From Oreohelix idahoensis (lineage: Eukaryota; Mollusca; Gastropoda; Stylommatophora; Oreohelicidae): a DNA stretch of 64,000 bases. Of this stretch, positions 45,060 to 56,896 are shown in pieces (the stretch's first letter is position 1; every line of letters starts with the position of its first letter). The position numbers were made by a program, and so were the translations under genes. The notes under the pieces are model-generated. The model worked only from the letters and a program-made list of their open reading frames with translations. It was not told the DNA's origin and did no database searches. Location: the NCBI GenBank assembly GCA_024509875.1, contig JAMPIV010011333.1, forward strand, positions 186,001 through 250,000. Direction: 5' to 3'.

Positions 45060-47419
45060 TGTGGCGTGAGGTTTTATTTGGCTTTAAGATCAGTATAGTA
45101 CTGACAATTACAGAAATAGAATTTCTGCAGAAAATGGTGAAGTCCCAGTGTCTGAGAGGACTACTGGTATCACAAATTAGTTACGGCTGTGAATGATCTG
45201 ATCTCGAAACAATAGTAGAGAGGAGACCGACATAAAGTGCCACCTCCGCTGTGATATTAAAAAAACAAGGAAACAGATTTTACTTAACAATGATAAAATT
45301 GACAATTCGTTCAAATACAATTTCCTTATTATTTATTTAGTATAAACACTATCTACTCTTGTGCTGAAGGGTGAATGTTGAAAAATGGAATGTAATGAAT
45401 TTGTAAGTTTACAAATGATTTACAAATATAGATATATAAATATATTACAACAAGTTTTCCAATTATATGAACAAAAATTATATCAGCTGTGCTGTTATTC
45501 AATTATAGTACAGGTATCAGCTGTGCTGTTAATTACGTCTATAACAATTATTAGCTATGCTATTAATTACGTATAGTTTATCCACTATGATCTTATTATT
45601 GTCTCTTGCTATGCTAATTCACGTTTTCTTCATTGACTTAAATGCTCACAATTGCCGACGGAAATGGTACTAATGTGTACTCATCTCTCAAAACGTTCTG
45701 TTCTCCTTAGTTCGATTGACACACCACCTGCTGTGGATCGTTCCTTTAGCCCACCCAAGACTGGGGGGGGGACTAAAGATGTAGCTCAGGTACAATCTCT
45801 GTGCTCCTGCGAAGTTTCAGGCAGCTGGATTGACTCGACATACGTCCTCAGGTTTGATGACACGAATAAAACCTGTAACAAGCAAAAATAGGGGCTAATT
45901 TATGTCCTCAAGCCCACCTATTTCTAGTGTGGGTGAAATGAGCGTGTCTCAGGTGTCTGCATGTAGGATGAATGACAACATGGCTCAGTATGAGTTAGCA
46001 ATAGCGAGACAAGACAGGTGTCTACTTGCAAAACATTCTTTCTGATAAATTAATACATGGATACATCCAATAATATAAATTTAATACATGAATACATCCA
46101 ATAATATAAATTCAATATATGAATACATCCAATATTATAATTCAATACATGAATAAATCCAATAATATGTACACCTAGGTGTGATACAACCATTTCCTTC
46201 CCCCTTTAATATACCAGGCCCTCTCTGACAAGTGCTATACAAGCTGGTAACATATATCCTAACAATATTGTTATGTTCTTATGATAGGAGTATATGAGAC
46301 GAGGACTGTTTGGTGATATATCAGGTGGGAGTTATAGGAGACAATAGATTGGAGTTAGATGAGACAATAGATTGAGTCCTAACAAGGACTGTTTTGGTTA
46401 TATTTCAGTTGGTTATAGACTGAAGTTATGTGAGACAATAGATTGAGTTATAGGAGACAATATATTGAGTGCTAACAAGGACTGTTTTGGTTATATTTCA
46501 GGTTGAAATTATCTGAGACAATAGACTGAAGTTAGGTGAGACAATAGATTGAGTCCTAACAAGGACTGTTTTGGTTATATTTCAGTTGGTCTGAGATAAT
46601 AGATTGAAGTTATAGGAGACTATAGGGTGAGTCCTAACAAGGACTGTTTTGGTTATATTTCAGTTTGGAGTTATCTGAGACAATAGATTGAAGTTATAGG
46701 AGACAATAGATTGAAGCATGAGTCCTATTAGTCTTCGTCTTCATCAATCATATCAGGAAATACAACCATTATACCTAATGCCCCAAGATACAATCAGTAA
46801 CCTGATACGTTCATAGTGAACCAAAATATATTAAATATATACAGGTGTAGGGAGTATAAATGACACAACCAATACAAACATTATATATCTGCGGTAGGCC
46901 TATTTGCCTACCAATAGTAAATTATATTTACCCTCCAAGATTTAAACAGGCCAGGTTTTGACTCGACTTAGTGAAGCAGGCTGCCAGTTCAATGCACCCA
47001 GGTAAGCAATAAATCAGGGTTGACAGCTTCTCTTCTTCTTCAGTCGGTCGTGTCTCTGGCTTCGTGTCTGGTGTTGCGTGCTTTTGCATAAAATTTCGCC
47101 CGATTATATAGGCAGATGAATGCGTTAGCAAAGCTTTTGGTTGGTTCCTAGCGGGGCAAGCTGATTGGTTGCCTGCGGTTTCGTCTCATGCCCCGTACAG
47201 CCTAATTTTATTCAGTTTTCTTCCGCCATATTGCGTGAACAAGATGGCCGCGGCCCACATCCGAAAAAACAGGGCTTAAGTTTTTTCCTGGCGTAACTTC
47301 TTGTAATTATTCTGGTTCAGCGACTGGTGAACGGTGCTCGTTGATTGGCTGGGGCAAATTTGTATCCCAACATAATGATTTAACAAAGTAGTGGGGTTAC
47401 ACACACTCGTTCCACGACA
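45060..47419 (-). repeat. Element C 3' LTR with internal tandem repeats
   Basis: Partner of 56897-59268. Contains about four ~30-bp units (aatacatgaatacatccaat) at 46050-46170 and a run of ~70-100-bp units (gagacaatagattgagtcctaacaagg-type) at 46280-46720. On the minus strand a TATA-like CTATATAAT lies near 47103 and CCAAT motifs near 47162 and 47342, a plausible promoter layout. Confidence 0.92.
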
Positions 47420-47478
47420 TAGCCTCATCCTTTCCTAGCTGTGACCTGTCATAGCTGAAGTGTAAACCCCTGCTGTAG

Positions 47479-48299
47479 TTAATCCTTTTGCGTCTGTCCT
47501 TCCATAGTAATAGGGTGTGGGCTTAAAAAATCAGCTCCTACATTGTCTCTTCCCGAAATGTAATTCACGGTAAAGGAATAAGGCGCAAGAAGCAGACTCC
47601 ACCTTAACAATCTCGAATTTAACTTTTTAGATGTAGCCAAGAATGTTAAAGGCTGATGATCGCTTTGGACAATGAAGTGTGTCCCATACAGGTAAGGTGA
47701 AAATTTGTCGATGGACCAAATTAGAGCCAAACATTCTTTCTCTTTGGTCGAGTAGTTCAACTCAGCTGCATTCAAATTCCTACTGGCGTAGGCGACTGGT
47801 AAAAGTTCCTCCGGCTGGACTTTTGATTTCTGCAAGAGAGTTGCACCAATACCTATACTGCTAGCGTTCGTCCTTAATACAAATTCCTGTGTGATATCGG
47901 GTAGCGTAAGGATTGCTTTGCTGGTGAGTTTTGCTTTTAGCTCTGTGTAAGCTTTTTCACAATCAGCATTCCATTGGATTTTGTCAGGCTGTCCTTTCTT
48001 AGTTAAGTTAGTTAATGGTGCACACAGAGAGTTAAAGTGGGGTATGTACTTCTGATAGAACCCACATAATGACACGAATGATCTCACATCTTTCTTCGTT
48101 TGAGGTCTGGGTGCCTTCTTTAACTTCTCTATATTCTTTGGGTCAGGAGACATATGACGTGTAGAAATAGTGTGAACTAAGAATTCCAACTCCTTACAAC
48201 CGATATAGCACTTGGTTGGACATGCAGTCTATCCAGTGGCTCTCAGTCTGTCAAACAACATGGAGAGCGCTACTATATGCTCTTCAAATGTGTTTGTAA
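47479..48299 (-). pseudogene. Element C RT 3' part and RNase H
   Basis: From the junction with Element D (TNTFEEHI) through the RT thumb (ELEFLVH, APRPQTKKDVRSFVSLCGFY) to RNase H and its end (NYISGRDNVGADFLSPHP). RNase H has Asn instead of the first catalytic Asp (LRTNAS; Element A has RTDAN); Glu (KEKECLAL) and the third Asp (QSDHQPL) remain. A TAG stop is at about 48226. The upstream half of the same RT lies at 53065-54065. Confidence 0.9.
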
Positions 48300-48922
48300 T
48301 GTGGCAGTTAGGGAACGATGTACAGTCAAAGGGAAGGAATAAAGAGAATTATAAATGGGAAGGTTCAGATAGAGTACGAAATGGAGATGCGCGAACAATG
48401 TTGCGCATGACAGAGGTGAACGATAAAATCTAGTGAATCACGCTTTTTCTTAGCGGGTAGTCCAGAAACGTGAGCCAGAGAGGGAGGCCGCATATACGCG
48501 GCAGCCATGTTAATGGCAGTATTCAAGTAGTTTAGATGATAATTATTTCATGGACAAGAAGTGGTTTGGGTAATGATTCACCAGAATTATTGAATAGTGG
48601 AAATTCTTGTCTAGAAGGAGAAACGGTGTGAGTTAGTTATTATTCAGAAAGGAAAAGGTACGTAGAGTGATTTACAATACATATAGACAGTAGTCATATT
48701 CTTCAGTGAGGCAAGGGAAATTAACACCCCCGGAGAGGCTCGGTCCCATCAAAATAACCTGAACACTGAGAGAATTTAAATAACAATAATCTAAGAAAGG
48801 GAGAACAGAATATAGAGACTATAGCACCTGAATGATCACTGATGGTTAAAGGTCAGAAGGTGTGGATTCGATACTTGGCGAGAGAGAGAGTGGTGAAAGA
48901 ATGAACTTACATATATATTCTA
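48300..48922 (+). repeat. Element D 5' LTR (3'-truncated)
   Basis: Aligns with 51149-51685 plus 52765-52851 with few differences, then stops. The rest of the LTR (counterpart 52852-53064) is missing. Confidence 0.85.
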
Positions 48923-51131
48923 TTCAGAGACAATCAGGCAGACTGCATGGAGGGAGGCGGATAAACGATGGAAAGAGAAGTTTGGATGTATAAATCAGAT
49001 AAATACGAAGGAAATTACCAAAATAGCTGAACCAAGCAAAGAAGAGTAGAAGAAGGTAATAGAAGCCACCATAAAGCGGCCTGATTTTAACTTCTCAAGA
49101 AGCATGGTTTGGAGAGTGCTGGAGGAAAAGTATCATACATACTTTCCACAAACAAGAATTGAAATAGATATGGTTCTGACGAAAATGATAGATGACGCAA
49201 ACAAGAAAAGGTGGATAGAATAGGCAGAGCAGGCAAATCGTCATCGAAGTCAGAAGAGAAATAAAGAAAAAAGAAAATATAGATATTACTAAACACATTT
49301 CGTTGGAAAGACATAGGGACAAGAAGTCACTATAGCGAAAATAGTGGAGTTTATGAGTAAGTGAAGTACAGGGGGAGATGAGGGATAAAATGTCATGAAA
49401 AATGACGAGGATACTTTGTGAGAAGAAGAAGAGCCATAAGAGATGGCGAAATTAAGAAGGAGTAATTGAGATATTGGATGGTGAGGTATTAAGGGTCATG
49501 GGAGATGGCGAACACAAGAGAATCGCTTAGATAAATAAGTATGGGAAAATTGAGAGTCACGGAGAAGTGACGGGAGTATTGAGAAGCAACAGGAAGGATG
49601 GCACGGACATATAGAAGAGATAGTTCTAGAAGGAACTTATGTAGAAGTGAGAAGCCATGGAGAAAATGGAAAAGAGAGATTTTTGCGGCATTGGCCGAGT
49701 CTTATGAAGACTTTGGGGAGAAATCATTTTTTTTTCTCCGTAATACATGAAGAGAAAACAAATGTGTTGAGAACGTTCCAGGGAGGGAACGAAAAACATA
49801 TTTAAAAAAAACGTTAAGTGCGGCGTTTGCCAGACTACAAATGTGAGTCTATGGAGGGTAACCCTCACCGAACATATACAGTAGAAATCTAGACATGGGG
49901 AGACAGTGTTGTGGAGAAGGAAAAAGGAGATAGCACAAAGAGAAGTTCCAGGGAGGGAACGAAAAACATATAAAAACGTTAATTGCGGTGTTTATCAGAC
50001 TACAAATGTGAGTCTATGGAGGGTAACCCTCACCGAACATATACAGTAGAAATTTAGACATGGGGAAACAGTGTTGTGGAGAAGGAAAAAGGAGATAGCA
50101 CAAAGAGAAGTTCCAGGGAGGGAACGAAAAACATATAAAAACGTTAAGTGCGGTGTTTATCAGACTACAAATGTGAGTCTATCGAGGATAACCCTCACCG
50201 AACATATATAACAGAAATTCAGACACTGGGAGACAGTGTTGTGGAAAAGGAAGTCAAGTGATAGGTCAGCAGCAGAAAAATACGCAAGTAGGTCAAAGCG
50301 ACAACGCGGTTTAAGATAGGTAGACCAAAGAAGTTGAAAATATTTCTGCGTAGTAGACCAAGGACAGAAGTCTAGTTAGCAAAGGGTGGATAGGAGGATG
50401 GCAATTAAGTGTTGCCATGATAGTAAATGGCTCACGCCATCATGAACTATGTATATAGGAAGACATGACAGAAGACATGTTTGGCTTTATACGAGAGAAG
50501 AGGAAGGCCAGACAATTCACACCAGGTGTGTGGTGACAGAAGATAATACTATACGAGGAGTTTACGTGTATGACAACAGGAGTGACTGGATGAGTAAAAG
50601 GAAATAAACTTTGTATGGACATGTACAGAGTTGGCAGAATGTGAGTGAGAAAGACAAGGGTTAAGAACAGTCATAAATGTGAAGAGGAAAGGTCACTTAA
50701 TAAAAGTGACGGGAAAAGAGTTATTCCTCAGTTTTGTTCTGATAATATGTTGTAACATAAGAAAATAATGACATGTTAAGTTGTATGAAAAAAAAGAAAT
50801 GAAGACCACTAAGGAAGTGGAATGTATAACATGTCAAAAGTATGTTTTTGAAATCATGTAATATGAGGAGATAGGAGAAAAAGCAAAGATGAGTGGTCAT
50901 AAATGGGAACGAGATGTTGATGAATGTACGTTCTCAGTATAATTTAATTGTGTTGTGTAAAGGGAAATTGTCCTTTGGCACAGATAGTAATTGGTAATGT
51001 GCTGAGCTAGGGTTGTAACAGCACATTGCTAAGGATATTGTTTTTGTTTTGATACATAGTTAAGTACAATAATGGCTGGTACAGTCATTAAAATAAATTT
51101 TTTCTCCTACGGATAAATAATTTATTTTTAT
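48923..51131 (+). other. Element D interior, non-coding
   Basis: Purine-rich on the plus strand and without a supportable gene. It contains three tandem copies of a 165-170-bp unit starting at 49775, 49945 and 50110 (gttccagggagggaacgaaa ... gtgttgtgga). Confidence 0.7.
49775..50270 (+). repeat. Three tandem copies of a ~167-bp unit
   Basis: Copies start with gttccagggagggaacgaaa at 49775, 49945 and 50110 and each includes accctcaccgaacatata and gacagtgttgtgg. The units differ by few substitutions, so the expansion is fairly recent. Confidence 0.9.
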
Positions 51132-51148
51132 GGGAGAAAGGGAGATAA
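51132..51148 (+). promoter_or_regulatory. Element D polypurine tract
   Basis: gggagaaagggagataa ends directly at the 3' LTR start TGTGGCAG. It fixes the element's orientation as plus. Confidence 0.85.
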
Positions 51149-53064
51149 TGTGGCAGTTAGGGAACGATGTACAGTCAAAGGGAAGTAATAAAGAGAATTA
51201 TAAATGGGAAGGTTCAGATAGAGTACAAAAAGGAGATGCGCGAACAATGTTGCGCATGACAGAGGTGAACGATAAAATCTAGTGAATCACGCTTTTTCTT
51301 AGCGGGCAGTTTAGAAACGTGAGCCAGAGAGGGAGGCCGCATATACGCGGCAGCCATGTTAATGGCAGTATTCAAGTAGTTTAGATGATAATTATTTCAT
51401 GGACAAGAAGTGGTTTGGGTAATGATTCACCCGAATTATTGAATAGTGGGAATTCTTGTCTAGAAGGAGAAACGGTGTGAGTTGGTTATTATTCAGAAAG
51501 GAAAAGGTACGTAGAGTGATTTACAATACATATAGACAGTAGTCATATTCTTCAGTGAGGCAAGGGAAATTAACACCCCCGGAGAGGCCCGGTCCCATCA
51601 AGATAACCTGAACACTGAGAGAATATAAATAACAATAATCTAAGAAAGGGAGAACAGAATATAGAGACTACAGCACCTGAATGATTGTTGCGTGATAAAT
51701 TCTCGCAACATCGTTTTATTACAATATCTATTTTATAACGCAAGGGCAACAACTGCTTGAAATTTATAGTCACTTTTCTCGGTAAGCATTTGTCTTCTCG
51801 CGTTGGTATTGAATGCAGTTAAGTTTTGAGCTGTGGTCATTTTGCGCTGGACTGCGCATGACTGGTCTTGCTGCTTGGTCGATCGATTTCCGCCCACCAG
51901 TGGAGTGAGCGATTTTAATGGCGAGAAAGATGCCTCGCTGAAAGAGGATCTCCGCTATTTTTTGTTCTGTCAGGAATGTGAAAGTCCTCTTATGGATATT
52001 TCGTTTATTCGAGATAATACCTCTAGTGTATTTGCACATGCCGGGAGGCATAATATTTCTGTGTAGTTCCTGAAGGCAAGGTAAATTGACTTTCCATTAA
52101 CTCTATCGATTTTTTGGTCGTGAGCGATTTCGATTCATAGCGTGTCTTCGAAAGTCGTCGTCACGAGATGTTTTCCCAGCTCACATGTCGCTGTATTGTA
52201 CTGCATCGGTTGATGCATGTCCCAAGGACCATTACTTGCTACTTTGTTAAATGAACTAGGTTTGGAAAACCTTTATTATCTAGAGGATATTTTTGAGGAC
52301 ATTATTTATACTTCGGCAGACGTGTCTGTCTTGCTGAAGTCAGACTAAGGAGAGTGAACTGATCTCATACATCTGGTTATCTCCTGGCTGTTATAGAAAA
52401 GGATGGAGTTTTTCACCTGACTACATTTACAGCACTATGAAATATAACATGCATCTGACTCATCATTGTAATGCTGTCTACCGTCTATTGCTGTATTGAA
52501 TGTTGCTGTGATAATGACTGTTTGATGTGCCTACATATTCGCGTAACCATTTTGTCACTGTGGCGTCCACAATAAATAATGAAGAAAAACGTCAACGGCT
52601 GTTACAAGAATCATTGACTTTATACGTCGTGAGATTACTGACGTCCTATGTGGATTGCCCTGTTATTTTTGTATGAACATTGTTTGACTGAACACATCTG
52701 CACACTACACAAAACCAGACATGCGGATACCATCCATCATCATATGGCATCACGCATCAATGATCACTGATGGTTAAAGGTCAGAAGGTGTGGATTCGAT
52801 ACTTGGCGAGAGAGAGTGGTGAAAGAATGAACTTACATATTATATATTCTATGATGGACCAAATGTGGAGGTCAGAGCAGACAGCAATGATCCTTTCATA
52901 TGTAAATAAACACTATTCAAATCATTATGGCGTTATCGCATCACGTGCTGTGTGTGTGTGACTGTTGTGGTATACAGCATAGTATAGCTAACCACAGAGG
53001 TAAGCGAACCTGGACAGACATTTCCATATATGATTTCATGATACAGCGACCACAGGCTGTCACA
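51149..53064 (+). repeat. Element D 3' LTR, split by an inverted-repeat element
   Basis: About 837 bp of LTR after removal of the insertion at 51686-52758. Terminates CTGTCACA at the junction with the Element C RT gene. Confidence 0.85.
51686..52758. mobile_element. 1.07-kb DNA-transposon-like insertion in the Element D 3' LTR
   Basis: The 5' LTR gives the empty site (cctgaatgatcactgatgg near 48828-48846). In the 3' LTR the same sequence is opened, with AATGAT on both sides (51680-51685 and 52759-52764). The inserted ends gttgcgtgat and atcacgcatc are a 10-bp inverted repeat with one mismatch. No transposase-like ORF is seen, so it is probably a non-autonomous copy. Superfamily undetermined. 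Confidence 0.75.
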
Positions 53065-54065
53065 GTAGGAACAAGAATATCATCCATAAAGTTAGTGATA
53101 TGGGGATTTTGTAGAGGTTCCAACAATTTCCTCATCATTCTTGAAAAGATACTGGGAGCATTTTTCAGCCCAAAGGGTAGTACATTAAACTCGTAGTGTC
53201 CGTCTGATGTACTAAACGCCAGCATTTTCCTAACTTCTGGTTTCACTGGTATTTGGTAGTATCCCTTGCTTAGATCTAACTTCGATAAATACCTAGCCTT
53301 ACTCAGTGTAGAGAACAGCTGGTTGGTGTCAGGTAATGGGTCCACCTGAGATTCTGTGATCGCATTAAGCTTCCGGTAGTCAATACATAACCTGTGTTCA
53401 CCACTCGGTTTTCTCAATAGCACCACACTTGAGCTATAGGGAGAGTCTGACTTCGAGATAATTTTCTCCTTCAACAGATAATCAACTTCCTCCCTTAGTG
53501 CTTGGACTTTCGCATAGGGTATAGGGTATGTTCTCATGCATACTGGGGTAGGGTATGTAACCTTCATGTCGTACTCTAACAGATTCGTACGACCTGGCTT
53601 ATCTGTGAGCACATCAGCATGGGTTTCCAACACTTTCTGAACCCTCTTCTTCTGCTCTGGAGTTAAATGTTCACTAATATTTACTTGAACATAATCCTCT
53701 GTAGTTGTGAGTGGATACTCCATAGAGTGAAGTGGTTCACCATGCATTTCTGTTGCAATGGCTAGGGTCATGATATGTGCAACTTCTGATGATTCCTTGT
53801 CATCGTATTTTTTAAGAAGATTGACATGATATACCTTCTCCTTTCCTTTCTTGTCAATCTTATAATTGGTCCTGGAAAGTTTCTCCAGTATGGCATAGGA
53901 TCCCTGCCATCCAATCTGCAATTTATTATTGCTGCTCGGTAACAGTAATAACACCTTTTCATCCACCTCCAGTTCCCTATCCTTTGCTTTTTTGTTGTAG
54001 TAGGCAGCATGCTTCCTCCTGGCCTGTCTTAAGTTATCATTGGCCAGTTTCCAACCTGCTTTCAA
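53065..54065 (-). pseudogene. Element C integrase C-terminal module and RT 5' part
   Basis: Starts LKAGWKLANDNLRQARRKH and GEKV-type module (DEKVLLLLPSSNNKLQIGWQ, HVNLLKKY), then RT with KLDLSKGYYQ, LPFGLKNAPSIF and the FMDDIL catalytic box, where Element D interrupts it after VPT. A TGA (about 54052) separates it from the integrase frame; Element A has CGT for Arg there, and TGA from CGA is the usual CpG decay product. The residues after VPT in the open frame come from Element D. Confidence 0.9.
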
Positions 54066-54800
54066 TCAAGATGTCAACTCGTTGACGTACTGGTATGAGG
54101 AAGTCACTGTTTCCTCTGCCTTTTCATCAGTCCATGTCCGCAGCAATGCTTCCAGTGGACCTTTTATTGGTCTTCCAAACAACAATGTAGCTGGAGCCAA
54201 TCCAGTTGAGTTGTGGGGTACTTCCTTATATGCAAATAGTGCCGCGGGTAAGTATGTATCCCAAGTATCAGGTTTTTCACACGCCAGCTTTCTAAGGATT
54301 GAAATTAGCGTACCATTGAACCGCTCTACTTGACCGTTCCCTTGGGCATGGTAGGGACTACAATGATAGTGCCTGGCTTGAAATATCCTGAATAATTCTT
54401 GTGTTAGCTTTCCCTTAAACTGAGACCCATTGTCAGTCAATATCTGATGCGGGAAACCTAATCGGGTAAATATTGTCAACAGGGCCTCTGCCACGTGCTT
54501 TGAATTTATAGCTGACATGGCCACTGCTTCTCCCCACATAGAGCATATATCAACCAAAGTTAAGATGTAAGCATTTCTCTTCTTGGTCCTAGTGAGGGGT
54601 CCAACAATATCTACTGCAACACGTTCAAAAGGGGTTCCCATAATAGGCATTTCTCCCAGTGTTGCTGGTGCAGTCCTATGCTTAGGAGCTACTCTTTGGC
54701 ATTCTGGACAGGATCTTACATATCTTTTTATGTCATCTGTAATTCCTGGCCAAAAGTAGTGACAGGCTATCCTTTGTCCAGTGGCCCTATTCCCATATGT
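54066..54800 (-). pseudogene. Element C integrase core
   Basis: HHCC part (HAIPFSRHMGIG in one frame; CPECQ in the next) is split by a frameshift near 54790. The DDE core is complete: VAVDIVG, TDNGSQF and QVERFNG, with the same spacing as in Element A. Ends SSYQYVNELTS before the TGA. Confidence 0.9.
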
Positions 54801-55370
54801 CTACTGAAGGGTATAGCATGTCCTAGCGTCATAACCTTCTCCCTGTAAGATTTTGGCACTACAAGCTGTCCATGCCCTTTAGGTCCTGTTCCAGCTTTTC
54901 TGTATAGTAGGCCATTCTTCATATACAAGTCTCCTTTCTCTGGAGGGTTATGTGCTTTAGGCAATTTGCCAAAACAAGGCTTCAATGTGATATCTGCTGC
55001 TTGAGCTTTTTTCATCTCTTCTGGATGAGTATTGATAGGATTCTCCTCCATTTTCCTGGAGCTTTCCCTGGTCTGGACTGTTGCCATAACTACAGGTTTT
55101 ATAGGTTCTCCAAGGAAAACATACCTACACCCCAAAATCAAAGGATAAAAAGGGTCGTCCATCACTGCTGCTTTGATTTCTCCTTCCACATAGCGAGATC
55201 TTATGTTGATTCGAGCTATGGGTAGTGTCATGGTTCTTGCTCCCTTGATCGGTCCTCTGATTTCCACTGTTTCTGTGGTTATCTGGTCAGGACTCACTAG
55301 AGAAGAGCACACAACTGAATCAAAGTCCAATCCTGTCTCATATAAACACAGTACTTAAGTGCCATTCACG
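54767..55370 (-). pseudogene. Element C protease and integrase N-terminal region
   Basis: The active-site region reads LYETGLDFDS: the catalytic Asp found in A (LYDTGL) and B (LFDTGL) is Glu. A TAA lies just upstream (about 55354-55356). LILGCRYVFLG and the linker to integrase follow, ending near 54767 where the frame slips. Confidence 0.85.
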
Positions 55371-55435
55371 GTCACTTCCTCACAGACAGGGGGATGATGG
55401 AAGTCTTTCTGACTTACTGCCATTTCCTTCCTTCC

Positions 55436-56603
55436 CTAATTCCCTGTTGTAAGACATGCAGCATGATGAGGAGGATTCTTCCTTCTGCAGTCCGCAGTAT
55501 TGTGGTTACTCATTAGACAAGTTTTACACCACTTTCCTTCCTTCCGGTAAGGTGTCTTATCCGATCTTAGAGGGTTTTTGTCCTTTTTGGTCAAATCTTT
55601 GTTTGTTTCTTGTGGTATGGTCCTTTTGTTCATATTTGGTATCGTTTTGTGGTGATTTGAAGTTTTCACCCTGCTTCTTCCTGTTTCCTAATAATTCTGC
55701 CTGAGCTGCTTGATATCTCTCAGCAACAGTTACAATATCTCCCAATCTCTCTGCTCCTTGTTCCATGATAAACTTCCTCATTTCTTGAGGCATGGAGTCT
55801 TTCACTTGCTCCATCATTATCATTTCTTTCAGATCCTGACACTTTCCTAAACTACTCCATTTTTCCAAATAGGTTTCCAATCTAGCAGAGAATTGGTGAT
55901 AGTTTTCTCCTGGAAGAAGTTTAGCTGTTCGGAATTTCTTTCTATATGATTCTGAGTTCTTTTCATATCTCACAAGCAGTGCCTGCTTCAGGATTTCGTA
56001 ATCTTCCTGGTCATCTCTTGAGAGCTTCAAATATACATCGTAGGCCACACCTCTCAATCCCTGAGATAGTTTAAGACTCCACTTTTCTTTCCCTAAGCCA
56101 TAGGTAGTGGCAAGTCTTTCGTATCTATCCAGGTATGACTCAATGGCGTCTTCTTTCTCAACAAATGGGTCCAGATGAAAATTCATGGCCCCACTTGAGG
56201 TGCTCTGGCTGGAGCTACTCTCAGAGTGAGGTGAGCTACCACCATTATTGCAAGTAGTTGCCTGAATTTCAAGCTCTTTTAATCTCAACTGATGGTCTCT
56301 CTCTGCTTGTAATTTCCTTTCCTCAGCTTCTAACCTTTTAGTTTCTCTCTCAGCATCCAGTCTTTTGCCTTCTCTCTCAGCTTCCAGTCTTTTGTTTTCT
56401 CTCTCAGCTTCCAGTCTTTTGTCTTCTCTCTCAGCTTCCCGTCTTTTGGCTTCTCTTTCAGCTTCCAGTTGCAACTTTCTTTCTTCCCTATCCATGTGTT
56501 TGTCCACTTCTGTTGTGACATACTGAGTAAGAGCATCACCTGTCATATTTAATTCCTTACCCATCTGCATGATCGCAGTTCTGAACTTCACTAGATCAGC
56601 CAT
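55436..56603 (-). pseudogene. Element C Gag
   Basis: Begins MADLVKFRTAI, like Element A. Residues ~34-118 are a charged coiled coil with repeated REAKRLEAERE-type units. The capsid part (MNFHLDPFVEKEDAIESYLD...) and SCAN-like part (FRTAKLLPGENYHQFSARL..., MIMMEQVKDSMPQEMRKFI) follow. A frameshift near 55560 precedes the CCHC knuckle CKTCLMSNHNTADC in the second frame. Gag would form the particle and bind element RNA. Confidence 0.92.
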
Positions 56604-56876
56604 GGCGTTACTTAGAGAGGGTATGTAAATTTACTATAACCAAATTATTGTAATTAAACTTAATTCATTTAATTGAACAAAAAAAATTTTCGTGCAACCT
56701 TGTGAGCATCAACTATTTACTAAGTACTAAATGGTACTCCTCCTAAAAAAACAATTTAAAAAATCCTATTATAGAATTTTTCAAAAAAAAATTCTCTTAT
56801 GTTCTCTATGGGTGGCACAAGACAGAGTTAGTAGATAGATGAATAGACTAAGTATGGCTAAAGATATACAGAAATA

Positions 56877-56895
56877 TCACAGGAACGAGCCCCCA
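56877..56895 (-). promoter_or_regulatory. Element C primer-binding site (tRNA-Pro-like)
   Basis: Directly inside the 5' LTR the minus strand reads TGGGGGCTCGTTCCTGTG. Its first 11 bases agree with a tRNA-Pro-complementary primer site; the rest has drifted. Confidence 0.7.
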
Positions 56896-56896
56896 G

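Larger units (their letters stand above)
48300..53064 (+). mobile_element. Element D: non-coding LTR retrotransposon nested in Element C
   Basis: Begins TGTGGCAG and ends CTGTCACA, with GTAA on the left (48296-48299) and GTAG on the right (53065-53068) as a near-perfect 4-bp duplication. The first ~620 bp recur at 51149 onward as the 3' LTR. A perfect polypurine tract precedes that LTR. The 5' LTR is cut short at about 48922, so its last ~210 bp and the primer site are deleted. The 2.2-kb interior has no ORF with a recognisable domain: a non-autonomous (TRIM/LARD-like) element. Its parent family is unknown; the ends differ from A, B and C. Confidence 0.85.

Noticed and set aside
46928..47131. 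67-codon minus-strand ORF also at 58777-58980
   Set aside because: Lies in the R/U5 part of the Element C LTRs. Identity follows from LTR duplication, not protein constraint.
49775..50270. CRISPR-like array
   Set aside because: Three long tandem units without unique spacers, in a eukaryotic LTR element.
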